Assembly: GCA_910890315.1 (NCBI GenBank)
Contig: CAJVGD010000006.1
Coordinates: 62,001-126,000, forward strand
DNA: 64,000 nt
Reading direction: 5' to 3'
DNA from: Serendipita indica DSM 11827
Lineage: Eukaryota > Basidiomycota > Agaricomycetes > Sebacinales > Serendipitaceae
The notes below the pieces were generated by a model. It had not been told where the DNA came from, searched no databases, and was given only the letters and a program-made list of their open reading frames with translations. Position 1 is the stretch's first letter. Every line of letters begins with the position of its first letter. This document shows positions 47,947 to 57,673 of the stretch, piece by piece. The position numbers were made by a program, and so were the translations under genes.

Positions 47947-49296
47947 ATGGCAAATATGGTGACTTGCCCCTCGTAATGACCTGCATACGCTTATAAGCAT
48001 CTGGATTGATCAATGGATAGTTGGGAATATAACCACGCATCCCAGTCTCCATGCCAGTTATGGGAGACCTTGGGACAACAATGCCTATCAAGTGCGTTCT
48101 TTCAAGATAATGAGGTTGTGCAATAACTTCGTTAACAGCTTTCGACACACAGAGCATCAATTTCAGGTGCGTACACATGTTATATATTGGTGCTGTCTGA
48201 ATACCTGTCTAGTTCTACGGGGTATAGGCCGGTAAGCAGCATTGATCTGCGTTAAGTTACCTCACCCGGAATAGACGGATGATGATTGTCAATGCAACGT
48301 CATTGCGTATAATCTCATGGCCGGGTGCTTCTGGTATGTTTACTATTGTCCAAGTCGCAGTCTCCTAAATGTAATGAAGGTGTCAAGGTAAAACTGGTCC
48401 ACATCAACGGGCCATTACTGATTGCATTAAGAACCCAATGCTTCGGTCTGGCCTTCAGTCATCGGTATGTTTTCAAGACATGATATAGAAAACTGAAAGA
48501 GTACATAGAGTGGAGGAGTAGCTGCCAAAACTCTACCTTTAGTCAGACTGGCATCTCTATGCTGCACCGGGGAATCTCATATCCTCTTTGGGCAATAGTT
48601 GCGCCAATAGGTTTGTTGACAGCTCAATACTCCTTTGCGCGCACTCAAGTCTCGCAGGAACGACATGGTCTCCGTCCGAGGCTTCCGAAAATGCTCGTCT
48701 CGCATCCATCTCCATGACTCGCTCGAAGCCCTTGGACGTGTATGCCACAGACTCCTCAGATTTCGAGGGCTCCTCGCTAAATGAAGGTTGGACCTTGTCA
48801 ATCGTGTTATTCAGTCTCGCATATGCTGCTGGTGAGTGACCAGCAGTAGTAGACCCGTACCCCTGTGACTCTGGTACTAGGCTTTTTCTTGCTTTTCGTC
48901 GGATTAGCATGGTGTATTGTTCTGTGTATCATACGGAGCAGACAGCGTGACCGGAAGCGCTTGTATGATCAGATGGCATCAAGATATCCACTCGGCGGAG
49001 CCGTTGGGTCCCGTTCCCAAACATTCCCATTGATGCAGGATCAGCAAGCAAACCCACAGCTCACACCTGAAGCATCGCATCAGTCGGTCAATTACCTGGT
49101 CGAAGAAGATCAACATGATACTCAGTCAAAGGCTTCAGGATTTGCGGGATATTGGCCTGGATCCTTAAAGGGGATAAACAGATCTACTGCAGGCGGAGTA
49201 CTCTCACCGGGTTCTCCTCTCCAGGAAGCGATTGAGATGAAAGAGGGTGTCAACAAGACAGGTCGAAGAAACCCAGATACGATGTATGACGAGTAG
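47947..49296 (+). CDS. Array 2 gene W2: Cys-rich ectodomain membrane protein, 10 exons, 314 aa
   Basis: The exons are 47947-47972, 48021-48091, 48139-48166, 48213-48231, 48275-48333, 48380-48387, 48432-48464, 48500-48610, 48658-48831 and 48881-49296; the sum is 315 codons. The ectodomain has paired Cys in MVTCPSWEYN, SPCQLWETLGQQC, DDDCQCNVIAYNLMAGC and WCQEPN, then EWRSSCQNSTF and PLWAIVAPIGTTW. One helix crosses an exon junction (FFLLFVGLAWCIVLCII), followed by basic RSRQRDRKR. The cytosolic tail is long. This ectodomain pattern (CQCN...YSL..AC..CQ, then a W..C and IP..VP.WA) is one of the largest families of agaricomycete membrane proteins, of unknown function. No signal peptide is seen before the first Cys, so a 5' exon could be missing. 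Confidence 0.82.
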
Positions 49297-49816
49297 CAGT
49301 CTACCCAATGTAGCAGGTTAAATATTGTCATATCCCAGGTTTGGAGGAGGATTGTATGGCCCAGATTTCACGACTGTCAATGTTACTACGGTCCTTCAAC
49401 CAGATGAAATTTAGCCTATACTCTTAGAATTCATATTGCCGTTCATCGGACCCTTAAATTGTCCTACGAACGAGCTACTAATCATCACCACTTGGACTTC
49501 TTGGTCCGAAAATGTCTTGTGCCTCGACCTCGCGGCCTAGTCGGATATCACCAACTTTGGTTCTATCATCCTTCTTAATTATCTCGGCAGAAATGCATCG
49601 AATTCCAGATTGGCGCTATGTATGAGTCTAGGCGACATTTATATTTGTTTCCAGCAAGTCAGATCAGAAATCCCGCGCAGACGGCAATCCCACGCCAAAA
49701 GCCATGTTTGATTCGCACACTGCTAACCCGTTCAGTGCAAGGGCGTTCAACTAGTAGGTTTATTTCTTGAACCCGCCCTTGGCAGCCGCTCCTTACCTAC
49801 GCTCCTTATCGCCAAC
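49297..49816. other. Array 2 spacer between W2 and W3
   Basis: 3' flank of W2 and promoter of W3. No coding or repeat signal that I could support. Confidence 0.45.
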
Positions 49817-51228
49817 ATGACAGCAACTACTTGTCCATCGTAATAATTTATGCTACTATGAGGCTACCCATTACTCACCTCTCGGTAGTTGGCAGTCCAA
49901 TTTTCTCTCGCAGTCACCTTGCCAGGTGTGGCAAGCTATGGGCGAGAAATGCTCACCAAGTACGTTTTATGAAGACTAAAACACGTTTAAATTACAATTT
50001 GGATAGGTTTTACTATCAATACCATCGACTTTAGGTTTTTACATATGTTGGAATATGGCGCGTGTATCGCTGACAATTTCTTAGCTCTCCGAGCTATCGC
50101 CCGGTTCGCGAATCACCTTGTTTGTCTACGTGTTGCTCATCTCGGACAGACGGATGACATCTGCCAATGCAACCTCCCGGCCTATAATCTCATGGCGGGA
50201 TGCTTTTGGTACGTTCTATTGAGAATTCGAGTCAAAGAAAGCTCACTCTTCGACAGGTGTCAAGGTACGCCACTCTTTCACACTTAGTTCCTCTAACTGT
50301 GATGCTACTGCAAAGACCCCGCGGCGTCAGCTTGGCCATCGTTGACAGGCAAGCCAATCTGCATTCGAATAAATTAATACTGAAGATACCTACAGAGTGG
50401 CAAAGCAGCTGTCGCAACACGACCTTTGTCTACGGGATCCCCTCTGAGTTGGAGACTATAACTTACCCCTACTGGGCCACCCTCCAACCAGATGGTTAGT
50501 CAGTTGAAATCTCACTCATAATTCTGACAAATAGTAGGAACTACTTGGGTTGCAAATGACGCGTTCGTCGTCGCTCAGATTGTTTCTTCTACCTCCAGCA
50601 GTCGACGTAGCTATTATACGAGCTCCGAACCCTATTATTACAGCGGCTATCGGGAAAATCTCTATGTGGTTCCCATTCTCCTGATCACTGCCAGTATGTG
50701 CTACCATTGATGCGGGCCATGCTCTTACCGATGCTCGCTTTCCTAGTCTCTCTTTTAATCGTCGTAGGACTGGCGTGGTGCGTGGTGCTATGTATCTTCT
50801 GGCACAGGCAGCGTGATAGGGCCAAATTCTATAACCAAGTGGCAACCTACCATCGCTTTGGTCCACCAGTTGGCTCCCAAACCGTTCCGCTCATGCGAAA
50901 TCAAGAATACAACCCGATGAGCCCTCAATTTCCCTCCCAACAGAATACTGGGGCCGCTGCCTATCGTACCTCTATGTATCCTATCGCGGAGGCGGATCAA
51001 TCACGGGCTATAAGCTTTGCAGCCCCTAACGGTGGTCTTCTGAGGACATTCGATGCACACCCTGGTGTGGCGGAGGAGGGAAATATCGCCAGCACCTCTC
51101 ATAGAGCTCACGAAAGCCCCATACACTCTCCGCTGGTTCCGATTTCCCCTCTACCTGGCACTATCACAGTCCAGGAAGACGTCAAAGGTAAAGGAAGAGC
51201 GACAGAAGGAGGGGGTTATGCTCTATAG
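49817..51228 (+). CDS. Array 2 gene W3: Cys-rich ectodomain membrane protein, 10 exons, 325 aa
   Basis: The exons are 49817-49839, 49889-49959, 50007-50034, 50085-50103, 50150-50208, 50257-50264, 50316-50348, 50396-50494, 50538-50693 and 50747-51228; the sum is 326 codons. Exon sizes from 2 to 7 are identical to those of W2 (71, 28, 19, 59, 8 and 33 nt). The ectodomain reads TTCPSWQSNF, SPCQVWQAMGEKC, DDICQCNLPAYNLMAGCFW, EWQSSCRNTTF and WATLQPDGTTW. The helix is LLIVVGLAWCVVLCIFW, then HRQRDR. The cytosolic tail is about 150 residues with Pro/Ser. The intron after exon 7 (50349-50395, 47 nt) starts GC, a GC-AG intron. It is close to W2 in sequence and plan. Confidence 0.82.
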
Positions 51229-51752
51229 TAGTAAGAATTCGGTGCGAGAGTCCCCTTCCGAAGAACGGGTGATCTGACTCGGTCAAGCTATTGTTTAATT
51301 GTTATCAAACCGGGATTTGCGGACTTTATCATTCGTGACTGTATAAATCGATTGAAAGTCCCTTGACCGCATGGAAGGCGGACGAGGCGTCGGCTGTCAT
51401 CCGCATCGCATTCTCTACCACTCGTCGTCAAGTTTTGTTGAGCTGGCAATTCTCAGTCGCCCTGTACGGCGTCTACAGTCGGCGAGAAGATCGACCACCG
51501 ACCAGCGCAGACTCAAATGCCTGCTTCTCCTGCCGACCAATCGCCGCGTGCGCAACGACTGGTCCATTCGGCTCGGACTTTATATTGTCAATGCCCTTGC
51601 TGTGTATATTTCCCAGCCCGTAATAGTGGCTCAGCACCGTAGAGATTCACGGAACCGAGTGGTTTAAGAGCCAAGGGGTTTATCACCATCTGACTACCCA
51701 TCTACTCTCACCCTCGTTTTACCACTACTCGACGTTCTTTATCTTTTCCCCG
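51229..51752. other. Array 2 spacer between W3 and W4
   Basis: The first part resembles the 3' flank of W1 after its element (shared GTCAAAGGTAAAGG-type tail and following bases). The second part holds the 51467-51503 block. No gene is seen. Confidence 0.5.
51467..51503. repeat. 37-bp conserved block upstream of W4 (copy of 47630-47666)
   Basis: Partner of the block upstream of W2, with one mismatch. It supports duplication of a unit made of gene plus spacer. Confidence 0.8.
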
Positions 51753-52800
51753 ATGAGCATCTGCCCAAGGTTTGTCCCTTGCTTTCAAGGTGCAGGCAAG
51801 GGCGCTGACGAGTCCAAGATGGATTTACAATTCCAATATGCAAACACCTTGTGACCTGTGGTCCGCACTAGGTGCCAAATGCTCACCATGTAGGCACCAG
51901 TGTAGTTATGGATGTCAAACTGACACAGCTCATAGCGTTCACACCCCCAACATCGCCGTTTGAGTGAGTATTATCTCGATTCATGAACGATTTTGACACT
52001 ATATACCCAGTTTTCAACACTTTAGACCTGTAAACCCCCCCTACCGTTGGTCATGCTCCGACGCTAATGTCCATATAGACAGACGACGCGTGCCAATGCA
52101 ACATGGTGGCATACAATCTCATGGGAGGATGTGCCGTGTACGTGCTTATTTCCGCCTGAATGGACCCATGTCTCACACCCTTTTTCCTGACAGATGCGAG
52201 GGTGAGTCTCCGGATCCTTGAGTGGGAGGTTACTGATGTAGAGTGTCGAGTCGTCATTCCCGGAGAGTGGCCGACGATTGCGCAATGGAAAGAGAGCTGT
52301 AAAACCACGGTGTTTAACAACACCTTGTCCGAGTCGCTCTCCAACGGCCTCTTGTTACCCCCATGGGCTTTGCAAGCACCCAACGGTCAGAATGGTTTCG
52401 TCCCTGTTTGGGTTGCCACTGCTGATACTTTTTGTCTCAATAGGAACGACATGGCAACGGGCAGAGGCATCTGTCAACGCCGCCAGAGCGAGTAGCACGG
52501 CAACATCCAGTTGGACAGGGTTTGGGAGTATCGGTAGCAGCAGCAGTACCAATAGGCATTCCGATACATTGGGGATGAGCATAGCTATTGGATGGTTCAC
52601 CTTTAGTGCGTATTCTCGTTTGGGCCAGTCAAGTTCTAACGATGGTGGATACAGTCATCCTTTTGATTGTTGCAAAGGTCATTTGCTGGTGTTCGGTGAT
52701 TTGCTTCCTCGTTCGTCAGAAGAGAAGGGTACCTGCCTACCGAAAGATGGCCGCATATTATCGCGCGAATGGGGCTGGTACACAAGTTTACCTCCACTGA
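51753..52800 (+). CDS. Array 2 gene W4: short-tailed Cys-rich membrane protein, about 216 aa
   Basis: The exons are 51753-51769, 51819-51889 (71 nt), 51936-51963 (28 nt), about 52026-52045, about 52083-52137, 52194-52201 (8-nt microexon), 52242-52385, 52444-52605 and 52655-52800. The ectodomain keeps the pattern: SICPRW, TPCDLWSALGAKC, DDACQCNMVAYNLMGGC, GEWPTIAQWKESC and WALQAPNGTTW. The helix is LLIVAKVICWCSVICFLV, then RQKRR. The tail is only about 25 residues, much shorter than in W2/W3. Exon 52242-52385 is 144 nt, equal to exons 7 and 8 of W2 together (33 plus 111), so one intron is lost. The fourth intron has no comfortable donor; a 37-nt intron keeps frame, or one base is missing in a C7 run at 52035-52041. 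W4 may be failing. Confidence 0.7.
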
Positions 52801-53253
52801 GTGTAGGTTTAGGGTTTAGCATGTTGTTGCGTGATACATAATTAGTTTTAGCGTTCGAGGGGATGTAACCATGGTGAGATGTCGAAAGTCTCGGGAGCAG
52901 CAGGCCGATGTACGGTGAGGATCAGAGACATAGGCTGTGTAATCTAGATCAACAGGGCCTACACATGAAACTAGCGTGTGCTGTCCAAGTGGGGCTCGAG
53001 ACCGGGGGGTCGGAGCTAGCAAGTGTTTAGGTTTGAGAGTGGAAACATAACGCCACGGAGGATGAAACAGATTGCATGAGCGGGCCGCAGTGAATCGAGT
53101 TAGCCGAGGATAAGCTTATGGATTTGCGAGTTTGTCGCCCATTTAGTCATGTGGGGGGGTTTATTCATTTTAGGCTGCCTCTAGCCAAACAAACCTGAAC
53201 ACCTTGGACCTTGCAACGACTGGCTGCGCTGTTCTAGCCCGTTAACTACATTC
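52801..53253. other. Spacer between array 2 and the Ser-rich gene
   Basis: Contains the 3' flank of W4 and the promoter of the next gene. No gene is seen; a run of G near 53150 is the only oddity. Confidence 0.45.
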
Positions 53254-54429
53254 ATGTCTTATACAACTTACAGACCGCCTCCTCCAGCGCCCTCTGCCTT
53301 TTTCGCGCTCCAGCTCGCTGCCTCGTCGTCGTCTGCCGCGCCCTTGCAAGCCATTGTTGATGCTACCATACCCTCGAATACGTCCGTGTCGTCTACAGCC
53401 TCGATGGATGAGATGGCGTCGACTACAACTGGAGCCGCCCCTTCGACATTTCTACCTCGTATCCCGAGCAAGATTTCCATCAACGTGACGACGCAGGCCA
53501 TTGCCCAGCAGGTCCATGCTGCTACATCGTCTGGCAATAACAAGGCCCCTTCACGCACCAACAGTGCATCGTCCATCACTGCACTCCCCTCACTGAGCTC
53601 GTCGCTCAACAACCTCCATGCAGCCACGAGCATTGATCACCTCGATGTCTGTGGCACCCGCACTGCAGAGGCCGATGAACTGGTGAGCCTAGCCTCGTTT
53701 GGATTTCCTCCCCCCGGCTCTCTCGCACTCTCGCATCCCGCATCCCGCCCCCGCCTGTATTCCCAAATTGTCTGCTGATATACTGATCTATTCTGTCATC
53801 AGCTCAGACGAGTAATCCAAGGAAACGTCAAGCGATTATCGAGTTCATCAATTCACCCGGCCGGCTCCCTTCCTCCCTCATATCCCGCTGGTGGGCCGGG
53901 CAGCAGCACGAACATTGCCTATCACGCCCAAACCGAACGCGTCTTCACTCGCTACGACGATGATTCGTCCGCTGACGAGTCAGATGATTCAAACGACGAT
54001 GGCGACGCAGTTGACAATCTCCCCTCATCGTCTGCCACTTCTTCCCTTTCCAGACCGTCCCCTTTACGTTCTTCCCACTCGACCTCGCATTCCGACTACT
54101 TCTATCATCCCAATCCGGCCAGGCGCTCCTCCCTCGATGGCAACACCAGCCCGACCTCGCCCCCGAGTCCCAACCCTCTTCCACGCAGTAGTAGTACTAC
54201 TGGTATCATGATGAACGTACGTGCTCCTTTGCCCTTCACTCCCCCTCCCAACTGCGGTCACGAGGCCTTTCCCACTGCCTTGCCCATTCGGCGTTTGCCT
54301 GGTGATCACGCGTTTCTCGGCCTATTGTCCTTGGGTTTTTTTTAAATTGTACAACTTCTGACCTCTTTTCAGTCGCGAAAGGACAGGCTCGCCGCCCGAC
54401 CCCGCAAGACACCTGCCTTTGCCTTCTGA
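53254..54429 (+). CDS. Ser/Pro-rich hypothetical protein, 3 exons, 299 aa
   Basis: The exons are 53254-53682, 53803-54216 and 54373-54429 (300 codons); introns are long for this window (120 and 156 nt). The N-terminal half is Ala/Ser/Thr-rich with a possible helix (INVTTQAIAQQVHAAT). The middle has an acidic Asp run (DDDSSADESDDSNDDGD). The C-terminal part is Ser/Pro/His-rich, ending in a short basic SRKDRLAARPRKTPAFAF. No domain is recognised. The flanks on both sides are strongly pyrimidine-rich on the plus strand, which suggests a long UTR. Probably a regulator or scaffold; low certainty on function but coding is clear. Confidence 0.72.
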
Positions 54430-56370
54430 GCCCTCTTCCCCAGCAACTCGAGTCGACTAATTATAATGGGCCCTATATGCTTTCTTTATTCTTCAAGCAC
54501 TTCATTTCTCATCCTTTTGCTTCCCTATTTGATTTGCTCTCCTCCCTAGTTCATGGCACTGTTAGCCCACCGTCACCTACTCGCTCATGGTCGGGGATGT
54601 CTGTGTGTGCGTACTCTATCACTCTTCCCCTTTACCTTTACGGTCCGTCGCCGAAGCACACAATCTCGACATTTGTCCCTGTGGATGCCGTGATTGCTAC
54701 CGAGCAACAAAAAATTCGTCATAGCCCCGTTTCGTTTTGCGTATCAAGCAGTCGTGGCTATCGCTATTCAATGCGCAATCGTCCTTGCTACACAAGAGCC
54801 CCTTGGGTCAGGCGTAACCGCATCTTTCCGTCGGAGCAATAGCTGCTTTTGACGGGGGACTGTCGGTCTTGTTGCGACTGGACAAGCGAACAAGCGAATA
54901 CGCGTTGCCGTTGCTGCATGGCGAGGCCCAAACAATCAAGGTCACGCCTGACCGGACGGTGTATCAGCGGGTGGCTGGCGACATCAATTTTTTAGCCAAG
55001 GCCGACGACAGCGGACGCGGAAGCAAAAGCTAGAGACGGAGAAGTTGCGCGTCAATGGATACGCCAAATTATCCAACGCTACGAATGACACGACCGTCCC
55101 ATCTGGCCCCTCAATCTCTCCTTCTCCATTCGTTGGTTTGGTTCGCCCTCTCCCTGCGATCATGATCCGTTCCCCTGGACCCATGCGCATCGAGGGAAGA
55201 CTCTCCCACATCTCATCTCCTCTATTCCTCAGGGTCTTAGAGGGCGACGAGGAGTGGGGCAAGGCACGACGAGGGAGGCCACGACGTGATCCCATCGTCA
55301 CCAACACCAAATTACAACAACCTCAGAAGTAAAGCAGACATCGGGCTTGGGATAGGTGACAGACTTCAGAGTTTTTGATCCCCTTGCGTTGCCGGGACCC
55401 CGACTCCCGGATCGCCGGCATTGACGAACGTTGCCCTGCGCGGTCCTGTCGCACTCGATCTATCGGCTATTTGCGATATTCAAGACTCTCTCGTACCCTA
55501 CGAGGCTCATGGACAACCCCCCAACTGCTTCTGTGGCGAACCGGTTCTCACTATTGCACCCCGCTTCTACGCGTGCATGGGATTTCATGCGCAACCACCT
55601 TTTCTCATTCTTTTCTATTCCCAAGGGTCCATTCTCCATTCTCCATATTCTCCTTCATCTATTCGCTGGAGAGTCTGTATGGCAGGCCCTCCAGACCTCT
55701 CTCCACTTTTGACTCGACATTATCATCCAACATACCTCACCGACCATTGATACCACGACCCATCACCTGTTCAATACCCGACAACGCCAGCGGCCCGGCC
55801 GCTGACGACTTTCGCATCCCACAAATCCGAGCGCGTGCACACACCACACCACCGTCTCGTCAAACCTCTACCTCGTCGTACAGTACATCCCTCTCGTCCA
55901 ACCGCGTCCTCTAGTCTCTCTCTCTCACCATCGCGCTTGTGTTTGTGCTACCACCGCCACCACCGTGTACGCTACGTCAATCCTTTCGACATCCTGTCGA
56001 TCCATAATTTGCCCAGAGCCCAGGATCCTGTCCCAACCCTCCCTCTCTCTCTCTTTTCTTGTGTCGTATCACGATCTGTGTGAGCTGTGTCTCCTCGGCG
56101 TGTCGACTTGAGGGAGTAGAACCGAGGTGTTACAGTGTACGAGGGCTCAGGTCTGTTTTCTATCATGTACCATCATCTCCTTGCGCGTCTCCATTTCTTT
56201 TCCCTTGTCTGTCCGTTTACTGCTTGCCGTGCAGGATGTTTGTTTGTTTTTTTTTCCTTTGGTTGTATATACGCGCAGCTTATCGATTTCCTTATCAAAA
56301 CATGTGTATGTGGGGTGAGCGTGGTCCCGGACACTGTCTTCTTCTTGGCACTCTTCGTAGTAAAGGTATC
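54430..56370. other. 1.9 kb pyrimidine-rich region between genes
   Basis: No supportable gene. The plus strand is rich in C and T over long runs (for example near 55,910-55,930 and 56,040-56,060, with CTCTCTCT tracts). Such tracts are common in promoters and 5' leaders of strongly expressed fungal genes. The region would be 3' flank of the Ser-rich gene and a long 5' leader or promoter for the SEP genes. Short open frames in it have low-complexity translations. Confidence 0.5.
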
Positions 56371-56836
56371 ATGAGCCTATTCGGACGCATTTTTCGCAGA
56401 GGGAAACAGTACAAATCTCATCTTTTACTGCTTATTCTAAACACAATTGATATTTTTCCTTGCAGGGTATCAGACTCGAAGCCAGACGAACGGCAGACGC
56501 CTCACAAAGCGGGTTCAAATGTGAAATCCAATTCAGAAATACATGAAACTCAGGGCCCTCACCCTGATTCGGATATGCAAACCGCAACTCGAGAGGTGAC
56601 ATTTTGGAGGACGGGGTTTACAGTCGAGGGTGGGCCGCTGTATCTGTATAGCAACGAACCCGAGCCCGGACATATATACAAAGCCATGCAAAATGTGTAA
56701 GTGCCCATCATCCTGCTTCTCTTGTCTCACAAGTTGCAGAACTACCAATCGAGATGCGTTGAACATTAGACCTGGCCAGGCCGTGGATATTATGATCGTA
56801 AACAAGATGACTGAAGACTACGTACCACGTCCATAG
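56371..56836 (+). CDS. SEP-domain protein copy 1, 3 exons, 121 aa
   Basis: The exons are 56371-56408, 56466-56696 and 56740-56836 (122 codons). The start MSLFGRIFRR is amphipathic. A polar linker leads to the SEP domain: VTFWRTGFTVEGGPLYLYS, then LNIRPGQAVDIMIVNKMTED, which is the p47/UBXN2-type fold that binds Cdc48/p97 partners. There is no UBX domain, so the protein is a free SEP domain. The stop falls soon after YVPRP. Exon 1 is 38 nt in both copies. The sequence just downstream (56885-56930) aligns with the C-terminal tail of copy 2 but in another frame, so copy 1 has lost its tail. Confidence 0.8.
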
Positions 56837-56972
56837 GCCAGTATTGATAATGATGATCATCAATTCTCAGACCGTGTCTCGTCGTACATTCGCATTCAAC
56901 AGTGAGGAAATGCAGGGACCGCATGGCTCGCCTCCAAGTCTCTCACGAACCACTCCTATCAAAAAGGGTATC

Positions 56973-57538
56973 ATGAGCCTCTTTGGACGCATTTTCCGCA
57001 AAGTGACAAAGTATAAATCTCATCCTTTATCACTTATCTAAAACGAAACTGAGATTACTTCTCGCAGAGTCTCAGACTCAAGTCCGGATGAACAGCAGGT
57101 AATTCACACGGTGGATTCAAATGCGAAATCCAGTCCAAAAGTGCAAGATCCACAGAGGGTTAACCCGTATTCTGCTACACAACTTGCCATTCGACATATC
57201 ATATTTTGGAGGACCGGGTTTACAATTGAGAATGGGCCGCTGCATCTATACAGCGACGCTCAGAATGAACGCATACTCATGGGCATTCAAAACGGGTAAG
57301 CGCCATTGTTCCGTAGGTCTGGTCTAAGCGTTGCAGAGCTGACCATGCAGATCTATTAAATGTTGCACATGGCCAGCCAGTAGAACTCAGAGTCCCCAAA
57401 AAGCTCACCGAAGACTACGTACCACCACCGAGTCTTGATGCTGGTGACGGATTGCCTAATAAGACCCAATCAGAGTCTTCCATAGCGTTACGTCGTACAT
57501 TCGCATTCAATAATGAGGAAAATGTAGGTGACAAGTGA
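56973..57538 (+). CDS. SEP-domain protein copy 2, 3 exons, 155 aa
   Basis: The exons are 56973-57010, 57068-57295 and 57337-57538 (156 codons). It starts MSLFGRIFRK and shows IIFWRTGFTIENGPLHLYS followed by LLNVAHGQPVELRVPKKLTE and a tail LRRTFAFNNEENVG. It aligns with copy 1 along all exons. An in-frame upstream Met at 56910 would add 21 residues, but copy 1 has no matching sequence, so I keep the shorter start. As in copy 1, the UBX domain of canonical p47 proteins is absent. Confidence 0.82.
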
Positions 57539-57673
57539 TGAAGATATACGCGATAGAGGCAAGAATACAAAGGAGGTCGTGAAAATGGATTGATGCTAAA
57601 GTTGATGGTGAATGCACGGATAAATGAGAGAGGATTTACAGCAAGCCACAGGGCCAACCCTGAGCTGTAAGAT

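Noticed and set aside
52803-52825. Telomere-like TTTAGGG bases
   Set aside because: Only about one and a half units; chance match.
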